From the NCBI GenBank assembly GCA_003024785.1, contig PUQB01000027.1, positions 566,046 through 630,045 of the forward strand: a stretch of DNA of 64,000 nucleotides, given 5' to 3'. A program made the position numbers and the translations under genes. The stretch is from Selaginella tamariscina. Its lineage: Eukaryota > Streptophyta > Lycopodiopsida > Selaginellales > Selaginellaceae. Under the pieces are notes generated by a model that was given only the letters and a program-made list of their open reading frames with translations, was not told the origin of the DNA and ran no database searches. Below are positions 39,440 to 51,296 of this stretch, piece after piece. The number at the start of each line of letters is the position of its first letter. Positions within the stretch are counted from its first letter, which is position 1.

Positions 39440-40560
39440 CTAAAGTGAGAGTGTCAAAGTGCCTCGACCAGCAATGTCTAATCGGGCATTGTTCCCCAAC
39501 ACCACACCACTACTTCTTTGAACTGGGATATACTGTTCAGACATCAACTTGTTATTAGTCATGAGGCTAGTGCAACCTGAGTCAAGCACCCAGGAGTGCC
39601 TCTTCCCGCTGCTCTCAGCATTGAGGGACTCCTCCGCTACGAAGGACTCTTCCCCATTCACCTTCTTCACTTTCAACACCGACATTAGCCTTCCCATTTG
39701 CATGGGGGCAGTCCCTACCCCGTGTCCATATCTTGCATTGGTCATGGCCAAGCCAACCTCCTCGTCCTCGACCTCTGCATCCTCATGCTCCCTTCTCCGA
39801 TTCCCTCCAAAAGCTGTCCACGTCCACCTCGGCCAGCCCAAGCATTGCCCAGGGTTGGAGGCAGCAAGGGTGCAACATCATCACACCCAGCCAGCTCATG
39901 CTTGGGAACCCGTCGTTTGGCATACATGACTTCATGCAAAGCATTGGTTTTGGCCTTCTCCTTACGGACCAAGGCTATGGCCACAAGCTTGGCCATCGCC
40001 GTTTCAAATGTGAGATTGTCCTCACGATTGAGAGCCTCGACATCCCTATCCCACTGAGCAGGGAGGGAGCAGTAGAGCTTCACCTTTTGTATGGAATCCG
40101 GGAAGATATGCTTGTCCCCTTGGGCAGCAAGTTCAGCAAAGAGCCGACTCAGCTTGTCCACATGCTCCTGCATGTCTCCATCTTTGTAGACACAAGCCTC
40201 AAGCTCCGAGTGGATCCGCATGACTTCCATGTTGGTCTTTTTCCCGTAGGTGTCCGACAACCACTTCCAGACTTCAGCAGGGGACTTGTCAGTATCCACC
40301 TTGAGCATAATCCCCAGGCTGAGGTAAGTGCAGATGCAGCCCACGGCGTGCTCAACCCGCACTTTCCACTCCTGGTGGATTCTAAGGGTCTCATTGGAGT
40401 TGCCCTCCAGCGGCTCCGGGTTAGTCCCACGGACGAGCCCAGAAACTCCTTTGACACAGCCGAGTCTCCATCAACTTCTTCCACAGCAGAAAGTTCTGCC
40501 CCTTGAACACAAAGGGCTTGCTCCCACATGAGTTTCCAAAGGAATCCTCACCAGATTCGG
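39440..40560 (-). other. Copia gag and protease regions
   Basis: The gag part has AEVWKWLSDTYGK and LFAELAAQGDK, with NREDNLTFETAMAKLVAIAL, typical of the copia UBN2-type gag. The protease part shows HSWVLDSGCTSLMTNN, the DSG catalytic box. Confidence 0.88.
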
Positions 40561-40618
40561 CCATGGCCTCCCACTAGGCTACATTACACATTGCTCCCCA
40601 CCCAAATCGTCGGAAGAG

Positions 40619-40630
40619 GCTTTGATACCA
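40619..40630 (-). promoter_or_regulatory. Copia primer binding site
   Basis: On the minus strand TGGTATCAAAGC follows the 5' LTR directly; it differs by one base from the initiator tRNA-Met site. Confidence 0.85.
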
Positions 40631-40753
40631 TGTTTAGAATTTACCCTATCTCTAGAACTTACCTCACACGTAGCATCGGAGAGTAAGAAATGTCGCCTTC
40701 GAACCCTAAAACCTTTTCACTGTTAAAATGGAGCATCAGTTTATGTCTCAACA
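40631..40753 (-). repeat. Copia 5' LTR
   Basis: 123 bases, aligning end to end with 30001-30124. Such short LTRs are unusual for an element that carried full coding. Confidence 0.92.
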
Positions 40754-41087
40754 TATGCCCAAAGAAAGAAACATAACTAGAAATCTCCTACATGATTAAC
40801 TACAATCCTAACAGCAATCTTCGCAACTTTAAAAGATTTCTCAGTTCCCAACATGTTTCTACCTAAGTTTATGAATGCAACAAAAGATGATCAAGTCCCT
40901 TATCCTATATTCCAAACAAGATCCACTTGCCTCATAAGCCACTTAATCACGAGTTGCATAAGCCTCACACTCTTCAACATAAAGAAAGCATGTAGGGTTT
41001 AAGTTAGTAGAGACATTAGCAGAAGATTTCTTACTATGATTTCTAGTAACGGTTCAGAGTATCCACAAGGTGCATCCAAGTCGAAGT
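40754..41087. other. Spacer right of the copia element
   Basis: Starts with the target duplication TATGC. No gene was recognised. Confidence 0.5.
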
Positions 41088-41262
41088 TGTCAGAGTTTTA
41101 ATTCGTAAGGCCAACACGTAACAACACGTGGTTGCCAAGTGGCCATTCGGCATCATCACCCTGTGTGAGCAACGCTAAGTCTTTTAAAATAACTTCAAGA
41201 GTCTAACTTAGATACCTAATTAAGTAGAAGACTTAGAGTCCTCCCCTAAGTCCCCATGCATG
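41088..41262 (-). repeat. LTR fragment of the 14.4-22.2 kb family
   Basis: TGTCAGAGTTTTAATTCG and what follows is the reverse complement of the last 170 bases of LTR 1 (16885-17058). It is cut off close to where arm B begins. Confidence 0.75.
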
Positions 41263-42248
41263 AGTGTTTATCCACATGTTTAATGAGTGTGTGCGTGGGC
41301 TCGCGCGATAAGTTCCTTCAAGCGTAAGTTTGTGGATCACTCTTCAAGGGCGCTACTCGACATTGAGAAACTAGGAAAAGTTTTTAAAAAAATACCTTTT
41401 ATATTATATATAAATAACTTTGTATATTTGTGTATATATATACTCTTTTAATACATATTTGTCATATAAGGGAGATATATGGACAACGGTTGAATTTTAT
41501 ATATGCTAATAAAGGTTAAAGATGGTAAATAAGTAGGTGAAGATATTTTCTCTCGCTTCCGTATTACTTAGTCAAAAACAAATTCTTATTCATACAGGTG
41601 TGTACGTTATAACGATGGAGATAAAAAGAATTTAATTAAGAATATATTATATTTTAATAATAATAATAAAATAATTTATAATTAATTAGTAATATAAAAA
41701 TCATAATTATATAATGAAATAAAATAATAAAACATTAGTATTATATAGTGGGCATTTAATAATGTTGTGCACGCACACACAACTCTCAGGAGCTTGAAAA
41801 ATTAAACCGTGCTTGGGTGGGGGTGTTTAGTTAAGCAATGTATTCATTTTCAACTTGCATGTGAATGTATATCTATCTACTATGATTCAAACATTTACGC
41901 GAGGAACATGGAAATCTAATCATATCCTTTGGTATTAAATTATGACATTGTGGAAATATATCTTCTTTAATGGCCTAATTTTCTGCCCTAGCGATAGTAG
42001 GCTGCCAGCTACTTAAACTTAATCGATTAAATATTAATAAATGTATAACAAATTTGATTTTATGTCCTGCCTACTCCATAAATGTATTTCTTTGAAGCTT
42101 CATAGCCCCATATCGATGCACATGTTGTTCTTCGCTTTAAAGTCAAGCCTAATGAAATAACAGGCTTCCATTGTTTTAATATAAATAGGGGTTCCTTGTT
42201 AAGAAATATGTGTGTTTATTTATTAGTAGATTAATTTCTTAAGTAATT

Positions 42249-43250
42249 ATGGGGTTTCCCACAAACTTGTTTACGTTTGTTTTGTTTGTTATTAGTGGGT
42301 TTGCATATGGGAGTTTAAGTCCCACGTTCTATAGCTCTACATGTCCGAGTCTTGTGTACAGTGCAGAGTTCTGTGAGTCAAGTCGTTGCCAACGAGTCAA
42401 GGATGTGCGCTTCATTCGCTTGTTTTTCCACGATTGCGATGTGAATGTATGGATTATCATGTATTTAGTATAATATTAATTGTTTTTCTAGAGAATCTAA
42501 TATGTATACATTGAATTTATATGAAATAAATAGATTTTCTTTGTTTACAGGGCTGTGATGCTTCGGTTCTCCTCGATGGTTCAAACTTGGAACAAAATGC
42601 ATTCCCAATATTAATTCATTACGTGGAATGGACGTGGTGGATCGAGGAATGCGTTGCCGCTGTAAGGACCAAATTTTTTAAATATTTATTTAGACATTAG
42701 AAAGATATATAATGATACATTGATAAGATTTATGTTAATCTTTCCATGTTTTGTTTTGCAGTTAAATGGACCGTCGTGGACAGTTCTATTTGGACGCAGG
42801 GACAGTTTAACAGCAAGTCAATGGGCAGCAAATACCAATCTCCCGCCCCAACTTCAAATGTTTCAGCCTTGAATTCAAATTTTCAAGCCACAACACAAGA
42901 TTTAGTAGCTCTTTCTGGAGCACACACTGTCAGCCAGGCCCAGTGTACAAATTTCAAACCAAGACTGTACGGTCTCTTTCAAAGTTCCGACTACATGAAC
43001 ATGGACTACAACGCCTCTCTGTAGTCTTAGTGCCCTAGCTCCGGCGGTGATCTTCAAGGGGCTTCTCTTTTCTGATCAAACCTTGTTCAGTGGTGGTAAT
43101 TGGGACACGGCATATCTTGTGCATGTATATGCTTTAAATCAAACCAGGTTCTTCCAGGACTTCGTCACGGCCATGATCAAGATGGGCAATATGAACGTGC
43201 TTGCTGGTACCAGTGGCGAAGTTAGACTGAACTGTGGGAAGGTTAACTAG
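42249..43250 (+). pseudogene. Class III peroxidase, copy B, broken
   Basis: Matches the peroxidase at 7207-8365. Exon 1 begins at 42249 with the same signal peptide (LFTFVLFVISGFAYG) and ends FHDCDVN, but its middle is shifted between the ACPSL and FIRLFFHDC blocks. Exon 2 (42551-42661) keeps [10 protein letters not shown] but has lost about 70 bases that held the CPGVVSC region. Exon 3 (42762-43250) keeps [13 protein letters not shown] with the proximal His; a TAG follows NASL, and the FDNKYF block is deleted. The C-terminus NCGKVN is intact. TATAAATAG at 42180-42188 is kept. It cannot code an active enzyme. Confidence 0.88.
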
Positions 43251-43389
43251 ATCCATCGTGGTATAAGAAGAAATCAATCACGTGATGTAACACTCATCGT
43301 TAATGAAACTTGACATTTTATTCTTCATTGTAAGCAATGGCTCTATTTAGCAGGCCAAATTGCAACTAAGCTTATGCACTAGTAAGTTC

Positions 43390-43828
43390 ATCCACAGCTG
43401 GTCCGGATTTCACTAGTAAGTCTGTAAAGTGTGTTCTGATTAGATGCATATGTGTATACCAGGTTCCTTGTAGTGCTTGAGCCAGTGTTTGATCTCAGAA
43501 CAGCAAGCCTCCTAAAGTTTTTGCAGTGTAGAAAGTATATATTATCAAACTGGAACAGCCAATGAGAAGATATTGGTGTCTTCACCGTTATTGCAGCGAT
43601 GTGTTAAAGGGCAAATCCATCACATCGTCACTACTTGCATTGTAAAGCCTAGACTTGAAAATGGAGCACTGTGCCTGTTCGATTCTGTGTGCGCGGATAG
43701 CTGTTATTTGCCCCTCCTTGCTTTGAGACTAGGCCCTTAGTCTAAAATCAGCAGTCCAAGATGGTCCGTTCAACTATATATGTGTGTGTGCGCGTGTGTA
43801 TTGGAAGACGTTTTTAAGATGATGCTAG

Positions 43829-43859
<31 letters not shown>

Positions 43860-44260
43860 AAATATAATATAATATACAATGTGCTACATAAGAACATCTT
43901 ACAAACTCAGAACACACGCGCACACACAAAAGTGAGGATATGACTACCCCAACAACTAGTTCTCGAGCCATAAGGGCAAGCAAGTTGGGATAAGATATTG
44001 TCCAGGGCAAGGGTTTTCAACGGTGGTTTTAATACTGTCCACCAAGTCCAAACGGAAAATCGAGTAGAAAATTGGGCCTGTAGTTTGTTCAGACGGAAAA
44101 GCATCACAACCCTGTATACAACCTCATAAGTACACACGTGTGTATATGTATGTTTGTGTGATCGTAGAAATGTAATCTAAGAATGCAGGTACCTGTGAGT
44201 TGCTCATTAGTCACAGCTTGGTGTATAGAGCTTCAAACAATGGAAGTAAGATTTGAACAA
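43390..44260 (-). pseudogene. Decayed class III peroxidase, copy B
   Basis: Inverted copy of 6225-7089. Exon 4 remnant about 43560-43390 (QFDNIYFLHCKNF), exon 3 about 43777-43590, exon 2 from 44113 down (GCDAFPSEQ, then LALMARELVVGV in another frame), exon 1 piece near 44257-44185 (VTNEQLTG). It shares with copy A the odd GCDAFPSEQTTGP start of exon 2, so it was already decaying before the duplication. It lies tail to tail with peroxidase copy B, about 140 bases away. Confidence 0.78.
43825..43859. repeat. (GATA)n(GA)n microsatellite
   Basis: About seven AGAT units followed by GA units, in the intron between exons 2 and 3 of the decayed peroxidase. Arm A has only GA units here. Confidence 0.9.
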
Positions 44261-45502
44261 TTTTAGAGCTTCAATGGGTGAAAGCATGTATACTAAGTTA
44301 ATCTGAATAAAAAGTTGATTTACTCTAATCCAGGGTTTACATTTAACATGGTATTAGACCATGTAAATCATGTGATTGTGAATTTTTTATTTAAGATTAC
44401 TCTTGGGAAGTTTTCTGATCGCTCTTTAAGGTTTGTTAAAAATATTGTTTTTAAAATTTAGATTATTTTTTGATTTTGAAAATTACTTAAATTAATTAAA
44501 TGAACCAAATGTTAATTTATGATTTTTATTAATTCTTAAATAATTCTTTAAAATATTCAAAGTATGATTATTTTCCATCTTAAAATTAAAATTTAATTCA
44601 TGTCAACTAAGTTTATGTTTATTATAGTTATTACAATTTGATAAATTTATTAATTACAAAGTCATATCTGCTAATGTAATAACTTATTGATAAATTAAAT
44701 ATTTAAAAATTAAGTGATTGTTATCAATTTGAATATATTAACATTAAAAATGCAATTATTTATGGAATGGGATTAATTTTTAATTAATTAAATTAATAAA
44801 AACATTTATGCGGCCAATTTGAAAGTTAAAAAATTATTAAATGATATATTTAATGTTGTACAATATGAATGTGTCATAGTTGAGACATATGATATTTGAA
44901 GATCCCTGGTTGAGACACTAAATATAAGTTGTAATTTTTTATATTAGTTACATAAATTATTTCACACGATGTGAAACATTCAATATAGTATTCTCTTACA
45001 TTCATTCTTTTGAACTGGTCAGTGGTGCAAAAGACTACAAAATAAAAGATAATGCTATAGCACTCCATATGGGAAGGTGACTTATGTCACAACCTTTTAT
45101 TTTCCTAGGCAAAGGGTAAATTAATGTTTATGAAAAAGCATCTTGTCGTGATGATTCAATTACACTTGAGTGTTTTTTTACATATTTCATGTATCCCATA
45201 ATCTTTATTTAGATAATCAACTCACCAAAATTAAAATTACGACATCTTAATTTTGTTTCTCACGAGATAAAGCCTTTGGTAACATTGTGAAGAAGTTACA
45301 TATACATTAATCATGTATAACATAAATCACTCTTTTACACACACATTACATCAGTGTTTTATATCTGCTCCAGGGTATTAAATGACATATTACACACGCA
45401 CGCATGCATACGTACACAGAGGTGACGTTCGAAACATGATTTCATTTCACTTTATTAGAAGTGCATTTCAAGAAGCAGTTACGTTTCTGAAGCTCAACCT
45501 AG
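44261..45502. other. Spacer of arm B, no gene seen
   Basis: AT-rich; 44290-44480 aligns with 5900-6200 in arm A. No coding remnant was found. Confidence 0.55.
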
Positions 45503-46737
45503 TTAGATAGGAGTGTTGAAATCCGGATGGGAAGCAAGTGGAACAGGAACCTGGCACTCATGAACAAACTTGATGTGGGGAGTCAAAAACTTGTTGCCGA
45601 GGATAAAGTCCGCCGTAATCTTTGAAAACTGCTGTGAAAATTGAATGCCGTCAAAGTTAACATAGTTCTGTGGATTTTTGCAACCGTATATCCAGGGTGA
45701 CTTGCACAGCCACCCAGTACATCTCCACAGTTGTACTCGGTCACACCTTTGATACTTCCAACACTACAGCAAGCCTGGCTCCAGTTTGTAAAACCGTACT
45801 TGGGCAAGTTGGCCAGCACCTCCAGGTTGGCTGCATACCAGTCAAAGTAGATGTTCATGTCTGGGTAGTCACTACGGAGCTCCTCAGTTAAGGCCTCCAT
45901 CTTACTGTTGAATGCCTGTGCATACCTATACATGCATGCTAGCTGTGAATATACATATACGAGAGAGAGAGCGCGTGTGCGTACGAGCATGTTAACTAGG
46001 TATACATATATACTTACCAATTGACGAATGTGATGCAGCCATGTCATCAAGCTGCAAAAACCCAGGGAGGAATATGGTGGTGAGGTTGAGGGTTTGGGGT
46101 GCAACCCGCCGCATGCATGTTGAACAGGAGGAAGTTTTTGGCTCCGGATGCGTGCAGGTCCACTATGTTTAACCTAATGCCAGAAATGCTAACGTTGAGG
46201 ACGATATCTGGTCCGTTCAATATGTTTGCATTGATGTCGTCCCCTCCGATCTGAATGTAGTAAAGGGCCTGTTCGAACCACGCCTGGTTCTGCTTGGGAA
46301 AGTTGCGCTCCATCCTGTGCTTGTGTTTCAGAAAGTCCTGGATCTGCAATGAGAAGTTGTGCCAGCTAAATATGGGGCTGTCAACTGTCACCACAGTGGC
46401 ACCGACATATGCAAAGTTCAGACTTCTGAAGAAGCTGCCACTGTATGCATTGCTAGGGAGCGAGATATCTTCCAGTCCCAGCTCCTGGACAAGATAGTCG
46501 ATGAGTACGTAGCCGTCACTGTACCAACCAGTCGGCTGACCGAGTGTAACACCGTAGGGAAACGAACCGGCAATTGTGGCATTCGTGGCCTTTCAGTTGC
46601 GGTTGCCTGTGTCTGAGAGGGAATCTGCAAACCCGAAGACGGCCATCGGACAGAAGGATGGCATCTTTGGGGCCTTGGGAGGCCTAGATGCCTGTACATG
46701 GACAAGTGCACAACCAAAGGTGATTAGAACTAGACAT
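45503..46737 (-). pseudogene. GDSL esterase/lipase, copy B
   Basis: Inverted copy of 3319-4569. Exon 1 46737-46018 (donor GGTAAGT), exon 2 about 45925-45503, about 380 codons. It is better kept than copy A in places: the nucleophile block reads FADSLSDTGN in one frame, ALYYIQIGGDDINANILNG is open (the GGND block with Asp for Asn), and exon 2 stays open from KMEALTEELRSDYPDMNIY through CCSVGS and CASHPGYTV. Breaks: a stop soon after the start, frame changes after DTGN and after AAGCTPN, and another near the C-terminal PQNYV block. The Asp-His catalytic pair has become DGIQFSQ in its frame (His to Gln), so even a frame-corrected protein may be inactive. The ancestral end NTPI-stop is present at 45503. 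Confidence 0.85.
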
Positions 46738-47138
46738 TGTGAAGACTTTGAGAGCTGATATGTTATGTTTGTGTGGTATGTCCCATTTTATACTAGTGTT
46801 TGGGCTCCATAAATTTGTCATTCGAAGGCGATTTTGCACTGCATGGCTCTATTTGGAATGGAGATGTCTTGTTTAAGGGTCTCTATTAACAAGTTTAACG
46901 TGCAACTACCTATTCAAGCATGTACTCAACGTATGAATGTCAATTGTATAATACACGTATATGCGCGCACGTGCCTAGAGAGAGAAATATGTATATGTGT
47001 GTGTTTCAATTTAGGAATGTATTTATTTATTTATTATTACAGATAAAATTGTTCACTAGACATTTCTTATAAAGAAGAATTTACGAGTAAAACAAAAATC
47101 ACAAGGTTACTTTAAGGTACATTGATAAAATAAACTTT

Positions 47139-47449
47139 GTTCCACCTCAGTTCCAGTTCACAACGCCGCTGCGGCTAGTTCCGTCACGTCCGTTCTTCTT
47201 CTGACTATCTGTGCGGACTAGATGAACACCGTCCACCTTGTTGACTTTCCTTTGACCTCTTCCATGTGACCTTCGTTGACTAGACCTTCGCCAGTGTTTG
47301 ACCTCTGTTGACTTCTAGTTGACTACTCCACTTGTAGTCAACTCCTCCCTAGAAACTTACAAAGCTCATTAAACTGATAACCGGTAAGGATTCTCATACC
47401 CCAGTAGAAAATTTTGTGCTTGCCTGAGCTCACATGGCCTCACTGGCCT
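47139..47449. promoter_or_regulatory. W-box cluster between arm B and repeat D'
   Basis: Seven TTGAC[C/T] W-box cores fall within about 100 bases: plus strand at 47241, 47252, 47276, 47298, 47308 and 47319, minus strand at 47337-47342. WRKY factors bind such cores. The cluster is about 500 bases upstream of GDSL copy B and is missing from arm A. It might instead be a degenerate GTTGACYTC tandem repeat without function. Confidence 0.45.
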
Positions 47450-48475
47450 AGTTAGAAATTAGGAATAGCATTTAGTATATTTGAAAATATATGAATGAAT
47501 ATAAAAATAACTATATTAAAGCAACAATATCCCATTAGAATTACCAGTTGCAGTCTTACGTTCCTTCATTTCCGTGCAGTTTCGGGAAAAGAAAAGACAA
47601 GAAAAAGAAGAAAATTAATTAATTAATTAATTAGTACATAATGTCATGTATAACTCAGTCGTATTATACTTCTATTAGTTTTGAATTAAATTTGTTATAT
47701 TAATATTTTAGAAAACAGAAAACTTTAAACTTCCATAATTCAAAAATACTCTATTTTAATGGAACTTATTAAAAGTAACGTCGAAGTACCATATATAGAT
47801 ATGTGAGTGTAATATATTCCATTGAGTTTATATTTGAAGGTCATTTCTTGGATAGAGCTTGAAACACATCTACTAAGGGCGGTTGGATTTTAAACACATT
47901 CACTAAATGGGAGCAAGTTCACAGGTTTGTACCAAGGGGGAGTAGGTTTACATGTTTTCACTAATGGGGAGCGGGTTCACAGGTTTTCAAAAGTGGAAGT
48001 TACGCTGTACGTTTTGGAGAATAAGTGTGAACACAAACAATTGAGTTATTTATGCTCGAGGAGTGTTGGGACGACCGTATTGGTCACCATAGAAACTACA
48101 ATCGTATGGTCTTGTGGATGCACTTACAGAACGGTTGGTATTCCATAGACGTTATAAAATGCCAGAGGGGACATCTATAGGACCAAAAGGGAAAGATCAG
48201 TCATTCAATGTATTTCATTTAATAACACAACGATTAGTTTTAAAATTCAACAGCAGTAAAACAGTTCAATACTTTTTTCATAATCCACATGTGAGACCAC
48301 AATATATACACATATGAATTATTTATTCACCACATTAAAATAAACAACTCAAATTGAAGTTTTTATCATGTCCATTGAGAACCAGTTGTAACTAACGTTG
48401 AGAAAGAAAAATTAGCATCTAAATTGTGTGCAAAGGTCTATATAAAAGTAAATATTAGGGAAAATTCATTTTTTA
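47450..48475. repeat. Repeat D', inverted copy of 23090-24167
   Basis: Holds the same four purine-tract units (47870-47990) and the TGTTGGGACG LTR-like start near 48064, here on the plus strand. Confidence 0.65.
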
Positions 48476-48580
48476 TCAAACTGTTGAGTTAAGATAAATT
48501 TAACATTTTCTTTCGTGACAAATTTATAAATAACATAAACAGCTTTACAGTACTTTTAATGAACAAGATCGTGTAAAAGT

Positions 48581-50146
48581 TGTTGAAAAAACAACGAGAG
48601 AGGCGGAAAGAATGCTCTGCGATTCATTACTTTGGATGAATCAATTTATACAAAGCTTGAGGGTCGTGACCCTATATTCAGCTAGACTGATGACTCAGCT
48701 GGTATGCTGATGTGGAGTGCAGATTCCTATTTGCAACACTCCCACTGAAGCTGCACGAAATAGCAGCTCCACTAAATGTAGACAAGTGTCAAGAGTCTCC
48801 TAGCGGCTTAGAAATGCCTGGGCACCTGAACCTAAGGTTGTGTGCTCTCAATGTATGAGAGAACTGTGCTGTTGTAAATACCTCCTAGGTAATGTAAAAT
48901 ACCTTTGGGATCAGATCAATCGCCATTAATTCAGCCTCTTCTTAGGCTTTGCCCATATTAGGGGTTTCCAACGCCACGCCGTTGGGTCATGGCTAACTAA
49001 CCAGTTCTAAATGGTGCAACTTTGCATGTAAGAGAAACTGACATTGAATAAATCTGTTGCATTAGGTCTTATAATCTCCCACTCTATGGGAGATTTTATT
49101 GGTGGGTAGCCAACGCAAATCTCTGGACTCCCACTTATTCTGTTCTTCTAAGAGTCCTAGGGTTCTTACCCAGGATGCCCTAATCTGTACCATCATCCAT
49201 CTGGTTCATTTTGTGGTGTCTTCGTCAGCGACCTCCATCGAGTCTTAGGATCTAGAGCAACCTGAGCTCCGATATCATGTTAGAATTAAGCAGAAGCGTA
49301 GAGATGGAACGTCTATATAGAAACGTAAAGTTTTAGCTTCTGGTCAATGTCTTTTTTCTCTCTGATAGTGTGGAGAATGTCTTGGTGTCAGCTCCTCCTG
49401 ATAGCTACTCACCTGTAATCAGCTGTCCCCGTAGCAGCGCTCGAATGAATGAGGTCTCTTATGTGTAGATGGTTGATCTGCACATTAGCGTTTGCAGAAA
49501 AGTCACTGGAATCAGCTCCCCTTTCAGGTCAGCCCGTTTTCTAGAACTATGCACCTGCAAATAAAGTGATTGTGATTGGAAACGAGAAGCTCCAAGGCTC
49601 CTTTCTGAATGTTATTTTGCGGCTATGACGGCTCTACAGCACCGCTCTTTGCTCACTGTCAAGGCACCACACCTTGGTGTGCTACTTGATTACTAAATCT
49701 AGTGACTATCAATGTGCTCTTTGGCAAGCAGCTCCCTTGCTGCAATTTGATGGTGCTGCCATTAATCACAGTGCTCTCATTAGAGTCTGACCTGCTGGTC
49801 AATCACTATCCAACCCTGCCCTTCTATCCTAGGGATCTCATTCAGTCAGCAAATTTAAACATGGGATTAATTGCCAATGATTGCTTCTGCTTCAGGCAAT
49901 CCGCTCACAATCTGTGCTCCGTCGCATCCTAAGGTTCATGGCTTAACACAGTCCAATCTAGAGCTCTTCTGTCACCGCTCCCTTCTTGCAAACTCACCAG
50001 ATTCCAGCATCTGGTGGTTCTTCATCATCTTCGCTAGGCATTGTTACAAGTTCAGGATCAGCATCTGATACCATCAACAATATATCCAGCTAGACTGATG
50101 ACTCAGCTGGTGTGCTGACGTGGAGTGCAGATTCCTATTTGCAACA
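48581..50146 (-). mobile_element. Short non-autonomous LTR retrotransposon (TRIM-like)
   Basis: LTR-like ends at 48581-48738 (TGTTGAAAAA to TTTGCAACA) and, shortened, about 50072-50146, which share CAGCTAGACTGATGACTCAGCTGG to the end. AAAGT flanks both sides (48576-48580 and 50147-50151). A pyrimidine tract (CTCCCACTG) follows the left LTR, and a reversed tRNA-Met site (GCATCTGATACCA, about 50062-50074) precedes the right one, so the element reads on the minus strand. The 1.3-kb interior has no recognisable gag or pol. A second reversed primer-site-like string (GAGCTCCGATATCA, about 49269-49282) followed by TGTTAGAATT hints at another, nested LTR start. Confidence 0.72.
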
Positions 50147-50151
50147 AAAGT

Positions 50152-50967
50152 AAATTCACATACATGTGAGTAAATATGAACTTGCTTATTAAGCGAGGCT
50201 ACTCTGTGCTGTATCAATTTATAATTGGGCCTGGTTTCTGCGGGTCGGATGTTGTGACTTGGAAACGGCATATATGGTGCTCGTGTGATAGTTACAGCCG
50301 AATTCATTTTTGCTATGCATTGAAAAGAAAATTCATTCGCATCTGAAAATTTAAACTATTGAACGTGATCGGATGATTAAAATTGGGAAGGATAATGTTT
50401 TATGTTCGATTACAAGTATGCGGTGTGCAATGAGATTGCATGGCTATACTGTTTTATGTTCACTTATAACTATGCGGTGTGCAGTGCGGTGTAGAGAGCA
50501 TGTTTCTGCTTTAAAGTCGCAAATATCTGGACCATACGTTTTGCTATCAGATTTTGATTTCTATGAACATAATGTATTAGGAATGCTTCTTAATGCTGAA
50601 TTTATAAATAAACAAATTAATTATCTGTGTTTATTCTTTAGGCAATTTAATCAACTTTGAAATGCATAAAATGCAGACTATGCACACTGATTCTACCAAC
50701 GCTTGTTTTGTTTGACTGTACTCTTGATCATTTCTAGGACCAATAAACGAGATATGTTAACGTACTTAAACGGGAGATACATTGCAAATATATACAAATT
50801 TGAATGATTCTAAAGTAACTTAATGAAAAAGACTTTTAAAATCGTAATCATCTTCGAAGCAGACTAGTGTTTTATCTCGAAACCAAAACGACTTCCAGTA
50901 TATTACGTAACAAGTGCTGATTCTGATCAAATACATGTTTGAACGGGTCCAGACGCTAGTTAGTCAA
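50152..50967. other. Spacer before the lipase, with a two-copy tandem repeat
   Basis: No gene assigned. A 56-base unit is duplicated at about 50395-50506 (TGTTTTATGTTC ... TATGCGGTGTGCA twice). Confidence 0.5.
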
Positions 50968-51183
50968 CTTGCATGCCATGGGTATAAACTTGCATACCAT
51001 AGGTATAAACTTGCATATGTACAAGGACAAAATGATAACAGAGTATAAACGTGCGAAATATTACGTACCCTAACTCCTTCAGTAATTTGGAGCTAAAGAC
51101 TTTCAAGATTGTCAACAACGGCGTGGAACGGGCAACGTACACGGCATTCGTTTTACCACGTTTCTTTGATTAACATATAAATA
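50968..51183 (+). promoter_or_regulatory. Lipase promoter: 21-base repeats and TATA box
   Basis: CTTGCATGCCATGGGTATAAA (50968-50988; 21 bases written as unit CTTGCATRCCAT plus RGGTATAAA) is followed by a near-identical copy (50989-51009) and a third partial one. The first holds an RY core, GCATGC. The likely core promoter is TATAAATA at about 51177-51184, some 115 bases before the ATG. Confidence 0.5.
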
Positions 51184-51296
51184 TGCCCTGCAAATAATCA
51201 ATCAATATCATTTCGATTTATACTAGTCAATTACAATCGTTCGAAGCATTCAACAATTCAAATATATATATTCATCCAAGGAAAATCGACTGCTTC

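Larger units (their letters stand above)
30001..40753 (-). mobile_element. Ty1/copia LTR retrotransposon with a nested gypsy element
   Basis: The element runs on the minus strand between short LTRs, flanked by TATGC on both sides (29996-30000 and 40754-40758). Without the nested element it is about 4.55 kb, a usual copia length. The domain order from 40.6 kb downwards is gag, protease, integrase, reverse transcriptase, RNase H, which is the copia order. The two LTRs differ at roughly ten of 124 positions by eye, so the insertion is of moderate age. It is broken, with about ten or more interruptions of the reading frame besides the 6.2-kb insertion. Confidence 0.92.
41290..47138. repeat. Arm B, inverted copy of arm A
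   Basis: Reverse complement of about 2950-9330. Gene order from left to right is peroxidase (+), decayed peroxidase (-), GDSL esterase (-). It is shorter than arm A by about 0.5 kb, mostly through deletions in the peroxidase and in the spacer between the decayed peroxidase and the esterase. Confidence 0.85.
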
